DNA of 64,000 nucleotides from Lachnospira pectinoschiza (GTDB lineage: Bacteria > Bacillota > Clostridia > Lachnospirales > Lachnospiraceae). The stretch is taken from assembly GCF_900103815.1 (NCBI RefSeq), contig NZ_FNHZ01000001.1, positions 62,001 through 126,000 of the forward strand, written 5' to 3'. Numbering within the stretch: position 1 is the first letter of the stretch; each line of letters opens with the position of its first letter. Below are positions 53,398 to 62,654 of the stretch, in pieces. Under the pieces are notes generated by a model. The model was not told the origin of the DNA, ran no database searches, and worked only from the letters and a program-made list of their open reading frames with translations. Both the position numbers and the translations under genes were made by a program.

Positions 53398-54459
53398 ATG
53401 AAAGTTAAGAGATTATTATCTTTACTCCTAATATGTCTTTTTTCTTCAATGATGATTTTAAATCTTGGAGCTTGCGGTAAGAAAAAAGCACAAGAAGCGG
53501 AAAGTGAAACAGAGACAGAGGAGACAACACAGGAGCAGACAGAAGCGCCTGAAGTAGTGGATGTAGTAGACGTTAATTCAAAGACAAGACCATTTGCCAT
53601 TTCTATTAACAACGTCTATCCTGCTACTACAGTACAGCGTGGCCTAAACAAGGCCTTTTTGATTTACGAGATTCCAGTAGAAGGTGGTCAGACAAGACTT
53701 CTTGCCTTCTTTAAGGATGTAGAGGAAGACTTACAGGTAGGAACTGTAAGAAGTGCGAGACACAACATGTTAGATTACTGTTTTGAGTCAGATGCCATAT
53801 TTGTTCATTTTGGTGGAAGTGACTGGGCTATTTCTCAGATTTCTTCAACAGGCATTGACGACATTAACGGCATGTATGATTCTCCTTTCTGGAGAGAGAA
53901 TCCAAAGAACCTAGCAACAGAGCATACAGCTTATACATCAACTCTTAAGCTACTTGAGTATGCAAGGGACACTAAGGGCTTTAATATGGAAGCAGATTCT
54001 GCTGAGGACACTTTAGTATTTAACTACAATGTTTCAGATGTGGATCTAAGTGGAGTGGAAGGCGCCCTTCCAGCAACTAACGTCAAGGTAACTATTGGCG
54101 GCGCCCAGACGACTACATTTTCATATGACCAAACAACTAAGGAATACACAAGAGCCAATAATGGCACAACAGCCTCTGACTATGGCACAGGCGAGAGCTT
54201 CACAGCAAAGAACATTATCGTTCAGAACATAAGCTATGGCTACATGTCAGATAACTACTGCTTAGACATTTACACAACTGGCTCAGGAACTGGCTATTAT
54301 ATTACAAATGGTAGCGCAATCCCAATCAACTGGTCTAAGGCTGATAGATATTCTCAGACTGTTTATACTAATGCTGCAACAGGTGAAGAAATCGAGCTTT
54401 CCGATGGTAGAACTTATGTTGAGCTTCATCCAACTAGCGAAGGCTTGACTATTGAATAG
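53398..54459 (+). CDS. DUF3048 lipoprotein (YerB-like)
   Basis: A 353-residue exported lipoprotein: signal peptide and a lipobox LGAC with Cys at about 24, then an acidic Glu/Thr-rich linker. From residue 60 comes the DUF3048 domain, with RPFAISINNVYPATTVQRGLNKAFLIYEIPVEGG and VGTVRSARHNMLDYCFESDAIFVHFGGSDWA. It is surface-attached on the outside of the membrane. The Bacillus homologue YerB has no known catalytic role. Monocistronic with a terminator at 54499. Confidence 0.9.
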   Translation: MKVKRLLSLLLICLFSSMMILNLGACGKKKAQEAESETETEETTQEQTEAPEVVDVVDVNSKTRPFAISINNVYPATTVQRGLNKAFLIYEIPVEGGQTRLLAFFKDVEEDLQVGTVRSARHNMLDYCFESDAIFVHFGGSDWAISQISSTGIDDINGMYDSPFWRENPKNLATEHTAYTSTLKLLEYARDTKGFNMEADSAEDTLVFNYNVSDVDLSGVEGALPATNVKVTIGGAQTTTFSYDQTTKEYTRANNGTTASDYGTGESFTAKNIIVQNISYGYMSDNYCLDIYTTGSGTGYYITNGSAIPINWSKADRYSQTVYTNAATGEEIELSDGRTYVELHPTSEGLTIE

Positions 54460-54498
54460 TTTTAAAAACTGTAGCAAGATAAATTAAGAATTGATATA

Positions 54499-54533
54499 AT
54501 GAGTACTGTACGATATGCAGTACTCATTTTTTT
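54499..54533 (+). terminator. Terminator after the lipoprotein gene
   Basis: ATGAGTACTG (54499-54508) pairs with CAGTACTCAT (54518-54527), followed by a T run. It lies over an earlier possible start of the next gene, so that start is unlikely. Confidence 0.85.
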
Positions 54534-54549
54534 AAGAAGGACATTTAAT

Positions 54550-55299
54550 ATGGTAGATTTAGGCGCGAAGTTATCAGTTGTAATGCCGGCCTATAATGAG
54601 GAAAAACTAATCTATGAGAGCTTGATGAAGACTATTAGTATTGTGTCATCTTTTGTAGAGGATTTTGAAATTGTAGTGGTAAATGATGGTAGCAAAGATA
54701 ATACATTAAAAGAGATAAAGAGGGCAGCAAAGGAAGACTCCCGCATTAGACCTGTCTCATACGGTAAGAATAGAGGCAAGGGTAATGCAATCATGGCGGG
54801 GGTTATGCAGTCCGATGGAGAATATATCGCATTTCTTGATGCGGATTTGGAGCTAAATCCAATGCAGCTTGAGGGCTACTTAGAGAAGATGCTAAGAGAC
54901 AACAAGGACGTAGTCATTGGCTGTAAATTTCATAAAGATTCTAAACTAAAATATCCTTTCAAGCGAAAGGTCATAAGCATGGGTTACTACCTTATGCTGC
55001 TTGTGCTTTTCCACCTAAATGTGAAGGATACACAGACAGGAATCAAGGTCTTTAAGGCTTCAGCAATCAAGCCTGTAGGCCATTTAATTAGAACCGCAGG
55101 TTTTGCTTATGATATCGAGCTTTTAGTGGCGGTTCACAGAAGAGGGGCAAAGATTGCGCAGATGCCAGTAGAGGTTGTGTTTGTTAGAGAGAAGAACGCC
55201 AACCGAATCGGTCTAAAGGACACTTGGCATGTATTTCTAGATACTTGGAAAATTTTTTACAGGGTTTATTTTTTGCATTATTATGATGAGAAAAGGTAG
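54550..55299 (+). CDS. GT2 glycosyltransferase (polyprenyl-phosphate type)
   Basis: About 249 residues; the ATG at 54550 follows AAGGA and lies after the terminator, so it is preferred over an ATG at 54499. Motifs: SVVMPAYNEEKLIYESL, VVVNDGSKDNT, YGKNRGKGNAIMAGVMQSDGEYIAFLDADLELNP (with the DAD metal site), and VKDTQTGIKVFKASAIKPV. It lacks C-terminal spans, like Dpm1 of the short type. It probably makes a polyprenyl-phosphate sugar used by the membrane protein that follows 9 nt later. Confidence 0.9.
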   Translation: MVDLGAKLSVVMPAYNEEKLIYESLMKTISIVSSFVEDFEIVVVNDGSKDNTLKEIKRAAKEDSRIRPVSYGKNRGKGNAIMAGVMQSDGEYIAFLDADLELNPMQLEGYLEKMLRDNKDVVIGCKFHKDSKLKYPFKRKVISMGYYLMLLVLFHLNVKDTQTGIKVFKASAIKPVGHLIRTAGFAYDIELLVAVHRRGAKIAQMPVEVVFVREKNANRIGLKDTWHVFLDTWKIFYRVYFLHYYDEKR

Positions 55300-55308
55300 G
55301 GGACGCCT

Positions 55309-56925
55309 ATGTATATAGTTACTAGTATTTTATTTTGGGGAATTCTATTAGGACTTTTTGCAATCTTTAACAAGAGGTCGTTTTTATTCAAAGAAAATGT
55401 TAGCGTCAATTCCACTTTCAAAAAGGGAATGGAGCTTTCCATAATGCTAGTAACTATATTAGTTCTCCAGCTCCCAATGGGGCTTAGCAACAGCTGGAAT
55501 GGGGTTAATAATAATCACCACGACCAGTATGAGCTTTTGGCGAATAGCTTCCTTGAGGGCCACTTATATCTAGATTACGACGTGGACCCAAAGCTAGAAG
55601 CCCTATCTAATCCTTACGACTATCAGGTGCGTAAGCTAAACGACATATCCGTTCACTGGGATAGCGCCTATTTTGAGGGCCACTACTATGTCTACTTTGG
55701 AGTAGTGCCAGTGCTTCTTCTATTCCTACCTTTTAAGTTAATTACAGGCTTTAGCCTGCCAACAATCATAGCAACTAGGATTTTTGTAATCTTTATCGTT
55801 TTAGGAATCTTCTTCCTTTTGAAAATGTTACAAAGGCTTTTCTTTAAAAAGCTTCCTGCAAGCCTAGTTTCCCTATTATCTGTTACTATATCAGTTCTTA
55901 GTGTCTGGTATATTCTTGATGCACCAGAGCTTTACTGCACAGCTATTTCTTCTGGTTTAGCTTTTCAGATTTGGAGTTTTTATTTCTTTATTCATGGCGT
56001 TTTTTTACAAAAAAAGAATTGGAAAGTTTTAAAGGACGCAATCCTTGGCTCCCTTTGTGGTGCCCTAGTTTGGGGCTCAAGACCAACAATAGGGCTAGCA
56101 AGCCTTGCGGTGATTCCTTTTATAATTATATATGTAAAGAAGTTTAGGGCAGGAGATTATGAAGTCGGCGGCGATGAGGCCCGCGGCGCGGCTGTCTGCG
56201 AGAATGTCGACTCAGTTTCACCCGCAGCAAACAAGGCAGCAGGCCGCGGCCCGGTTACAATCATACGTAACCTTTGCATAGCAGCCCTACCATACCTTCT
56301 TGTAGCCATAGCTCTTATGCTATACAACTACCTACGTTTCCAAAATCCTTTTGAATTTGGACAGTCTTATCAAATGACAGTGACAGACCAATCGGCCTAC
56401 GGTAACATTTTCAAACGCTTCAATCTAATTGATGTGTTTAACGGACTTGTTTACAACTTCATTAGCTTTAAGACTATAAAGGAGAGCTTTCCTTTTGTAG
56501 GCTTTTCGGGGGTATTGTTTGAATTTCCGATACTAATTGCCGTCTTTGCTGCATTTTCAAAAAGAGCTTCTTATAAATTAAAGAAGGAGGGGCTCTACGG
56601 CTTTAGTCTCTGGCTCTTTGCCTTGCCTATTGTGATTACAGTGCTTTCTGTGTGCTGGACCCCTTACCTACTTGAAAGATACAAGCTAGATTTCCTATTC
56701 CTTATGGGAATCAATGCCTTTATCTGCCTTGCAAGTCTTGAGGCCACGGCTAGTAAGAAACACAAGAATGATATAAGGCAATTTATAGCTTATCTTTGCA
56801 TTATTACAATACTTGGGGCTATAGCGCTTTTTATCACTCCTTACGATGCAAATTTCACTAAGAATAGTCCAGAAATACTGGAAAAGATATGCAAATGTAT
56901 ATTCTTTGGAAAGAAATTTTTGTAA
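55309..56925 (+). CDS. Polytopic membrane protein (GT-C-like) with a GC-rich insert
   Basis: A 538-residue protein with about ten to twelve membrane spans. Pairing with the upstream polyprenyl-phosphate glycosyltransferase suggests it uses the lipid-linked sugar outside the membrane. An extracellular loop reads NGVNNNHHDQYELLANSFLEGHLYLDYDVDP and then VHWDSAYFEGHYYVYFGVVPVLLL, with acidic and aromatic residues like GT-C enzymes. Residues about 285-317 form a hydrophilic loop encoded by the GC-rich stretch at 56161-56255, which looks inserted. I cannot place it in a named family. Confidence 0.65.
   Translation: MYIVTSILFWGILLGLFAIFNKRSFLFKENVSVNSTFKKGMELSIMLVTILVLQLPMGLSNSWNGVNNNHHDQYELLANSFLEGHLYLDYDVDPKLEALSNPYDYQVRKLNDISVHWDSAYFEGHYYVYFGVVPVLLLFLPFKLITGFSLPTIIATRIFVIFIVLGIFFLLKMLQRLFFKKLPASLVSLLSVTISVLSVWYILDAPELYCTAISSGLAFQIWSFYFFIHGVFLQKKNWKVLKDAILGSLCGALVWGSRPTIGLASLAVIPFIIIYVKKFRAGDYEVGGDEARGAAVCENVDSVSPAANKAAGRGPVTIIRNLCIAALPYLLVAIALMLYNYLRFQNPFEFGQSYQMTVTDQSAYGNIFKRFNLIDVFNGLVYNFISFKTIKESFPFVGFSGVLFEFPILIAVFAAFSKRASYKLKKEGLYGFSLWLFALPIVITVLSVCWTPYLLERYKLDFLFLMGINAFICLASLEATASKKHKNDIRQFIAYLCIITILGAIALFITPYDANFTKNSPEILEKICKCIFFGKKFL
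56161..56255 (+). repeat. GC-rich in-frame insert within the membrane protein gene
   Basis: About 95 bases far richer in G+C than the flanking gene, coding for a Gly/Ala-rich hydrophilic loop (GGDEARGAAVCENVDSVSPA and then AGRGP). It contains the palindrome GGCCGCGGCC and a related word about 60 nt upstream. It keeps the reading frame. It may be a palindromic element that landed inside a gene. Confidence 0.55.
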
Positions 56926-57020
56926 ATTGATACTTACACGAAAAAGTTTTACAATATATAATATTCAACTGTGGGTTTATGTGAAAAATATATATGGGGA
57001 AATTATTATCAGTAAACTTG

Positions 57021-57049
57021 TTGACTTTATCTTTATATAAGAGGATAAT
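57021..57049 (+). promoter_or_regulatory. Predicted promoter of the antiporter operon
   Basis: TTGACT (57021-57026), a 17-nt spacer and GATAAT (57044-57049), about 60 nt before the start. A short hairpin (GATTAC/GTAATC) lies in the leader. Confidence 0.5.
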
Positions 57050-57111
57050 ACAACAATTGTAAGCCAGAAAAAGTAGATTACGATTAGTAATCGATCTTTA
57101 GGAGGATTTTT

Positions 57112-58458
57112 ATGGTTAATTCGATCGTATTGTGCTTACCATTCGTAGGATTATTGCTATGTATAGCACTTTTTCCTATTTTTAATGCAGAATGGTGGGA
57201 AAAGTACAAGGCCATCGCTGTCGCATTCTGGATTATTGTATTTGCAATTCTTTTTACAATCAGTAACAGTATTGTGGGGACAGCTGAGTCTGTATTAGAG
57301 AGTTTCTTCGGAGACTATCTTACTTTCATCGTCCTTTTATTTGGACTTTATTGTGTAGCAGGTAATATTTCTTTTGACGGTGACCTAGCCGGTTCGCCAG
57401 GAGTTAATGTTATATTACTTATAATTGGAACATTTCTTTCAAGTATCATCGGTACCACAGGTTCATCAATGCTTATGGTTAGACCTATAATCAAGATGAA
57501 TTCTTGGAGACGTCATAAGGCACACATCATGATTTTCTTCATTTTCATGATCAGTAACCTTGGAGGCGCCTTAACACCTATGGGTGATCCACCACTTTTA
57601 ATGGGCTTTATGCGTGGTGTACCATTCTTTTGGAGCTTGAATCTATTCCCAGTTTTCATATTTAATTTAACAGTTCTTTCTGTTATCTTCTATTTTATTG
57701 ATAGAAAGAGATATAAGAGAGATTTAGCAAGAGGTCGTAGACCTGACCTTTCAAAGGCCGGAACAGAGATTAAGTTCTCAGGACTTCACAATTTAATTTT
57801 CTTAGTAATGATCGTTGTAGCGGTTATCTTAAGTGGTGTTTTACCTACACTTCCTGCATTCCAGGATGCAGAGGGAGCTGTACTTGGTATTCACATTTTA
57901 GGCGAAGTTACATTTACATTCCCAGCTATGATTGAGTGTGTAATTATCTTACTTGCAGCCTTCCTTTCATTTAAGACTACTAATAAGGAAATCAGAGAGA
58001 GAAACCATTTCACATGGGGCGCTATCGAAGAAGTAGCAATTCTTTTCATTGGTATCTTTATTACTATGGCACCAGCTCTTACATTACTTAAGTCAGTTGG
58101 CCCAGACCTTGGCCTTACAAAGCCTATGCAAATGTTCTGGACAACCGGTGCGCTTTCAAGTTTCCTTGATAACACACCAACTTACCTTGTATTCTTAACT
58201 GCCGCAGGTACTCTAGGATATACTTCAGGTATTGTAACAACTGTTGGTACAATTCCAGCACACATGTTACTTGCTATATCTTGTGGTGCCGTATTTATGG
58301 GAGCTAACACATACATCGGTAATGCACCTAACTTTATGATCAAATCAATATCAGACGAAAACGGTATCAGAATGCCAAGCTTCTTTGGTTATATGAAATG
58401 GTCTATTGGTATTCTAGTGCCAGTGTTCATTCTTGATACTTTAGTATTCTTCTTATAG
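57112..58458 (+). CDS. NhaD/ArsB-type sodium:proton antiporter
   Basis: A 448-residue membrane protein of the ion-transporter superfamily, with AGGAGG before the start. About twelve spans. Motifs: GTFLSSIIGTTGSSMLMVRPI, the ALTPMGDPPLLMGFMRGVPF loop, SSFLDNTPTYLVFL with the conserved Asp-Asn, and CGAVFMGANTYIGNAPNFMIKSI. It probably exchanges sodium and protons. Co-transcribed with the kinase-like gene that starts 10 nt later. Confidence 0.88.
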   Translation: MVNSIVLCLPFVGLLLCIALFPIFNAEWWEKYKAIAVAFWIIVFAILFTISNSIVGTAESVLESFFGDYLTFIVLLFGLYCVAGNISFDGDLAGSPGVNVILLIIGTFLSSIIGTTGSSMLMVRPIIKMNSWRRHKAHIMIFFIFMISNLGGALTPMGDPPLLMGFMRGVPFFWSLNLFPVFIFNLTVLSVIFYFIDRKRYKRDLARGRRPDLSKAGTEIKFSGLHNLIFLVMIVVAVILSGVLPTLPAFQDAEGAVLGIHILGEVTFTFPAMIECVIILLAAFLSFKTTNKEIRERNHFTWGAIEEVAILFIGIFITMAPALTLLKSVGPDLGLTKPMQMFWTTGALSSFLDNTPTYLVFLTAAGTLGYTSGIVTTVGTIPAHMLLAISCGAVFMGANTYIGNAPNFMIKSISDENGIRMPSFFGYMKWSIGILVPVFILDTLVFFL

Positions 58459-58468
58459 GAGGTAGAAT

Positions 58469-59521
58469 ATGAGTGATAATAATATGACACAAAAAGAGTA
58501 TGTTAAGTCTGATTTTGCCAAGTTAGCAGAGCAGATTTATGACTTAGATAAAAAGGTTTACGAGCATACAGGCTCTAAGCTTGGTCGTCTTTTTGGCGAT
58601 GATAAAACAAGTGCTGTGGAAGAGATCATGGAGACAATGAAGGAAAGCAACAAATCCCATGCCCTAAGAAGTATGGTAGCCTTAATTGGTAACATGGCTC
58701 GTACAATCAAGCAGAGAGACCACCAGACTTGGAAAGAGATTATGAAGGAATACGATAGCATTTTAAAAGAAATCTCAACTATGTCTCCAGGCTTTGGTCA
58801 GGTAGAAATTCTTGATTATGAAGCAGCTAAATTATGTGACGTAAGTAATGCGGTTGATGCAGGTGTTAAGCATCATCGTATCATTTGCATAAACAGAACT
58901 TATGGTAGCGCAGGTACTGAAATCGGTTTTGCGCTTGCTGATAAGTTAAAATGTAACTTCTACGATGCAGAAATCTTCCAGGAAGTTATTAGTAACCTTG
59001 AGGAAGGAAGAAATGTTAACGAAATTCAGAATTCCAAGAATAAGGGTTACAAGTATGATAGAAAGAAGCATAGTGTCTTCTATGAGAAGAACTCAGATCA
59101 GTTAAGATATCTTTTAACGAATCTCAACAGATATCATGGTCTTCCATTAAAGGATGCAGTTTTCTTTAAGATCAGTGAAATTCTTTGTGATATTTCAAAG
59201 AATGAGGACTTCGTTGTTATGGGTAGATGTGCGGATGCCATTCTTACTAATAACCACATCCCTCACGTTAGTATCTACATTACAGCGCCAGAAGATGAGC
59301 GTATTAAGAGAATGATGGAAATTAACGGAACTGACTATAAGACAGCAAGAAAGCATCTTAGACAGGTTGATAAGTTTAGAAACAAATATTACAAGTATTA
59401 CACAAGTAAAGATTGGGACGAAGCTAACAACTATGACTTCTGCTTAAATAGTTCTAGATACGGAATTGCAGGATCTGTGGATTTGATTGCAGATATGCTT
59501 ACAAGAACAGAAAACTGTTAA
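58469..59521 (+). CDS. Cytidylate-kinase-like protein
   Basis: A 350-residue protein. An N-terminal part of about 120 residues is helical and not recognised. From residue 135 a P-loop-like domain of the cytidylate kinase-like 2 family begins (IICINRTYGSAGTEIGFALADKLKCNFYDAEIF). FVVMGRCADAILTNNHIPHVSIYI and EDERIKRMMEI are typical of that family. True CMP kinases are about 220 residues, so this is a divergent paralogue of unknown substrate. Linked to the antiporter by 10 nt. Confidence 0.8.
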   Translation: MSDNNMTQKEYVKSDFAKLAEQIYDLDKKVYEHTGSKLGRLFGDDKTSAVEEIMETMKESNKSHALRSMVALIGNMARTIKQRDHQTWKEIMKEYDSILKEISTMSPGFGQVEILDYEAAKLCDVSNAVDAGVKHHRIICINRTYGSAGTEIGFALADKLKCNFYDAEIFQEVISNLEEGRNVNEIQNSKNKGYKYDRKKHSVFYEKNSDQLRYLLTNLNRYHGLPLKDAVFFKISEILCDISKNEDFVVMGRCADAILTNNHIPHVSIYITAPEDERIKRMMEINGTDYKTARKHLRQVDKFRNKYYKYYTSKDWDEANNYDFCLNSSRYGIAGSVDLIADMLTRTENC

Positions 59522-59577
59522 AATTTTGATAAAGAATTATAGAATCCATACAATTTATTTGTTATAATATTAGTGAT

Positions 59578-59609
59578 AAGGTGATGCTTTTATTAGCATC
59601 ACCTTTTGA
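59578..59609 (+). terminator. Terminator after the kinase-like gene
   Basis: AAGGTGATGCT (59578-59588) pairs with AGCATCACCTT (59595-59605), then T. Confidence 0.85.
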
Positions 59610-59635
59610 TTTATGGGCGTTCTTAGAGGTAGTAT

Positions 59636-61546
59636 ATGTATAATTTTGATTTTGATATATGTGCAATTATTATAAGTTTAATTGTAATGGGCTGCATGTT
59701 TGTCATTAAAGACAGAGATAGAGATGAGAATAAGATGTTTTTCTGGATCGTTATTAACGGTCTTATTTGTGCGGTCTTAGATATCATTTTCTCGCTTGCA
59801 GTAAATAATAAGGGTTGCATACCACTCCCTCTTTTATATACCTGCAACAATTTATATTTGCTAATTCATAATTTCGTGCCATATCAGTATTACATTTACG
59901 CCAACATGATTTCTGGCGCTTTTTATAAGACAGATAAGAAGAAGTACAATCTACTTCTCATTCCTTATTTTGTAAATTTTGTACTTCTTATAACTAACAG
60001 ATTCCACAATCTAGTATTCTCTTTTGATAGTAATTACGGCTATCACAGAGAAATACTTATGATTTGCATATACGGTGTGACATTATTTTATTTAATATTC
60101 TTTTTGGTACACATGATTATCTACTTTAAGTCTATTAGGCTTAAGATGGTGATTATGTTGTCTCTCTTTATCTGGAGTGGAATAATTTCCGTTATTGTGC
60201 AGTATTTTTACCCACATCTTTTAATCGAGTTATTCGTGCAGGCGGTGGTTTATATGTCTGTTATGATTAGTCTTGATGATGAGGCGAGTCACAAGGTATC
60301 AGAGTATGATGTCTATAGCCGCAACACCTTTAAGCGAGATGTGAAGCTTTTAATTGATAGTGACAACAAGTTTAGCGTTATAATGCTTAAGCTTACTAAT
60401 ATAGAAGGTTACATGTCTGTTCTTGGTATTGACCAGATTAACGAGAGTTTATTTAATATCGCCACTTGGCTAAAGACTGTGGATAGGCAGGCTAGGGTTT
60501 ATTCTTTAAATGTAGGCGTATTCGCCATTGTCCTTACAGGTCAGGAGAATAACAAAGCCGAATATGTATCCTACGTGCTAAACACTAGATTTAGAGAGGC
60601 TTGGAAGGTTAATGACATTGATATAGAATATAATGCTATAGTCTATGAGGTTCATGTGCCAGATAATCTTAACCGCGTGGAGGAGCTTTTACTTCTTGGC
60701 TATTCTGAGACAGGTAATGGTTCAAGAGTAACCTTTGTCTCAGGAAAGGGACTTGAGGAGTTAAAGCGTAGATTAAAGATTGAGCAGGCTGTTAGACGAG
60801 CTTTGATTTCTAATAATTTCAAGGTTTACTATCAGCCAATCTGGGATAGAGCACACAACAAGATTAAGTCGGCAGAGGCCTTACTTAGACTTTACGACCC
60901 AGAGATTGGAGCTATTAATCCAGAGGAGTTTATTAGAACTGCTGAGAAGAATGGCGCCATCATTGGTATCGGCGAGTTTGTCTTTGAGGATGTGTGCCGC
61001 TTCTTAAGCGAAAGAGACCTAAAGAGTCTTGGAATTGACTATATCGAGGTTAACTTATCTCCTGTGCAGTGTATGCAGCGAGACTTAACCGATAAGTTCA
61101 CTGATATTATGAGAAAATATAACATCGACGTGAACATGCTAAACCTTGAAATTACAGAGACAGCAGCCGTCGAGAATACAGAGGTTATGAAACGGACAAT
61201 TAGTAAGCTTCGTGAAATTGGCTTTGCAACTTCTATTGATGATTTTGGTACTGGCTTTGCTAGTATGAGTAGCGTCTTTAATATTGATTTTAAGCTATTA
61301 AAGATTGATAGAGAGATTCTTTGGAGAGCAGAGGAGAACGAAGAGGCAATGATTATGCTTAAGAATACCATTGAGATGGGTAAGCGTATGGGCAGAAAGA
61401 TTGTTCAAGAGGGTGTAGAAACAAAGGCACAGAAGGAACTCATGGAGTCCCTTGAGTGCGATTATTGTCAGGGCTTTTACTTCTCAAGACCTATTCCTGA
61501 GGATGAGTTCGTGGAATATGTGAAGAAGTATAATGGAATAAACTAA
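59636..61546 (+). CDS. Membrane EAL-domain phosphodiesterase with degenerate GGDEF
   Basis: A 636-residue protein. Six or seven membrane spans fill residues 1-215 and form an unassigned sensor. Residues 225-370 have the GGDEF fold, but the active motif is lost (LNVGVFAIV). Residues 380-630 form an EAL domain with intact catalytic set: AEALLR, VNLSP, LEITE, SIDDFGTG, KIDREI, VQEGVET and CQGFYFSRP. It should hydrolyse c-di-GMP, controlled by the sensor. No cyclase is seen in the window. Shows that c-di-GMP signalling is used by this organism. Confidence 0.92.
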   Translation: MYNFDFDICAIIISLIVMGCMFVIKDRDRDENKMFFWIVINGLICAVLDIIFSLAVNNKGCIPLPLLYTCNNLYLLIHNFVPYQYYIYANMISGAFYKTDKKKYNLLLIPYFVNFVLLITNRFHNLVFSFDSNYGYHREILMICIYGVTLFYLIFFLVHMIIYFKSIRLKMVIMLSLFIWSGIISVIVQYFYPHLLIELFVQAVVYMSVMISLDDEASHKVSEYDVYSRNTFKRDVKLLIDSDNKFSVIMLKLTNIEGYMSVLGIDQINESLFNIATWLKTVDRQARVYSLNVGVFAIVLTGQENNKAEYVSYVLNTRFREAWKVNDIDIEYNAIVYEVHVPDNLNRVEELLLLGYSETGNGSRVTFVSGKGLEELKRRLKIEQAVRRALISNNFKVYYQPIWDRAHNKIKSAEALLRLYDPEIGAINPEEFIRTAEKNGAIIGIGEFVFEDVCRFLSERDLKSLGIDYIEVNLSPVQCMQRDLTDKFTDIMRKYNIDVNMLNLEITETAAVENTEVMKRTISKLREIGFATSIDDFGTGFASMSSVFNIDFKLLKIDREILWRAEENEEAMIMLKNTIEMGKRMGRKIVQEGVETKAQKELMESLECDYCQGFYFSRPIPEDEFVEYVKKYNGIN

Positions 61547-61631
61547 TGTGTTGTGGTTCTTAGCAAATTAGAACTGCGGGGGCGTGATGGGGCGCCAAAG
61601 ATACATTTTTAAAATTTAAAAAACTTAAAGG

Positions 61632-61689
61632 AATACCACCTTAATATGGAGAAAATAATAATTGTTAATATCCTATTAAAGGTGGTATT
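61632..61689 (+). promoter_or_regulatory. Hairpin that can hide the ribosome site of the TtcA-like gene
   Basis: AATACCACCTT (61632-61642) is an exact complement of AAGGTGGTATT (61679-61689). The second arm holds AAAGGTGG (61678-61685), the best ribosome site for a GTG start at 61695. Confidence 0.6.
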
Positions 61690-61694
61690 ATAAT

Positions 61695-62597
61695 GTGGAT
61701 ATTTATGAAAGGTTGATTATTGTTATGGAATTAAACGAGAACAATAATAACGTGGAAGATCAAGACATTGTAATTGATGCGAAGTATATTGAGCGAAGCA
61801 TCGTTAAGAAATTTAGAAAACCTATTTGGAGACAATTTACAAAGGCTCTTAATGATTATGATTTAATTCAGGACGGCGACAAGATCGCGGTTTGTATATC
61901 CGGCGGCAAGGATTCTATGCTACTTGCCAAGCTTTTTCAGGAATTAAAGAAGCACGGAAAGAATAATTTTGAGCTGGAATTTTTAGTAATGAACCCAGGC
62001 TATAACGAGAAAAATGCCAAGCGCATTGAGGAGAATGCTAAGCTTATGGGTATTCCAATTACGGTATTTAAGACAGAGATTTTTGACACAGTCGCTGAGA
62101 TTGTGGAGAGTCCATGTTATTTATGCGCGCGAATGCGTAGAGGATACTTATATTCAAAGGCGAAGGAATTAGGCTGTAATAAGATTGCTCTTGGCCATCA
62201 CTTCGATGACGTCATTGAGACAATTCTTATGGGAATGTTATACGGCGGCCAGGTGCAGACCATGATGCCAAAGCTTCACAGCACTAATTTTGAGGGCATG
62301 GAGCTGATTCGCCCTATGTACTTAATTAGAGAAGCAGACATTAAGCACTGGTGCAGCTACAATAAACTTGAGTTTATCGCCTGTGCCTGCCGAATGACAG
62401 AAGCACTTGCAGATGAAAATTCTAACCTCACTTCAAAGAGAGCCGAGGTTAAGGCCTTAATTGCACAATTAGCAAAAAAAGACCCTATTATCGAGAAGAA
62501 CATTTTTAGAAGTGTGGAAAATGTTAACGTAGATACGGTAGTGGCCTATAAAAAGAAGGGTGTGAAGCATCACTTCCTTGATGACTACAATATGTAG
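61695..62597 (+). CDS. TtcA-like tRNA thiolation PP-loop ATPase
   Basis: Up to 300 residues. Two starts are possible: GTG 61695 with AAAGGTGG 9 nt upstream, or ATG 61725 with AAGG 12 nt upstream; I list the longer one. The PP-loop VCISGGKDSMLLAKLF is intact, and the paired cysteines in SPCYLCARMRRGYLY match the iron-sulfur TtcA group, with a further FIACACRMTEA. TtcA makes 2-thiocytidine at tRNA position 32. Other members of the group act on other substrates, so the exact role is open. Confidence 0.85.
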   Translation: MDIYERLIIVMELNENNNNVEDQDIVIDAKYIERSIVKKFRKPIWRQFTKALNDYDLIQDGDKIAVCISGGKDSMLLAKLFQELKKHGKNNFELEFLVMNPGYNEKNAKRIEENAKLMGIPITVFKTEIFDTVAEIVESPCYLCARMRRGYLYSKAKELGCNKIALGHHFDDVIETILMGMLYGGQVQTMMPKLHSTNFEGMELIRPMYLIREADIKHWCSYNKLEFIACACRMTEALADENSNLTSKRAEVKALIAQLAKKDPIIEKNIFRSVENVNVDTVVAYKKKGVKHHFLDDYNM

Positions 62598-62654
62598 AGT
62601 TATCATTGTTGGCGATGCCACATATCAATAATAGTAGAAAGACAGGAAATTTAA

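Noticed and set aside
59563..59568. TATAAT as promoter of the EAL gene
   Set aside because: It is followed at once by the terminator hairpin at 59578 and has no good -35, so a productive promoter there is doubtful.
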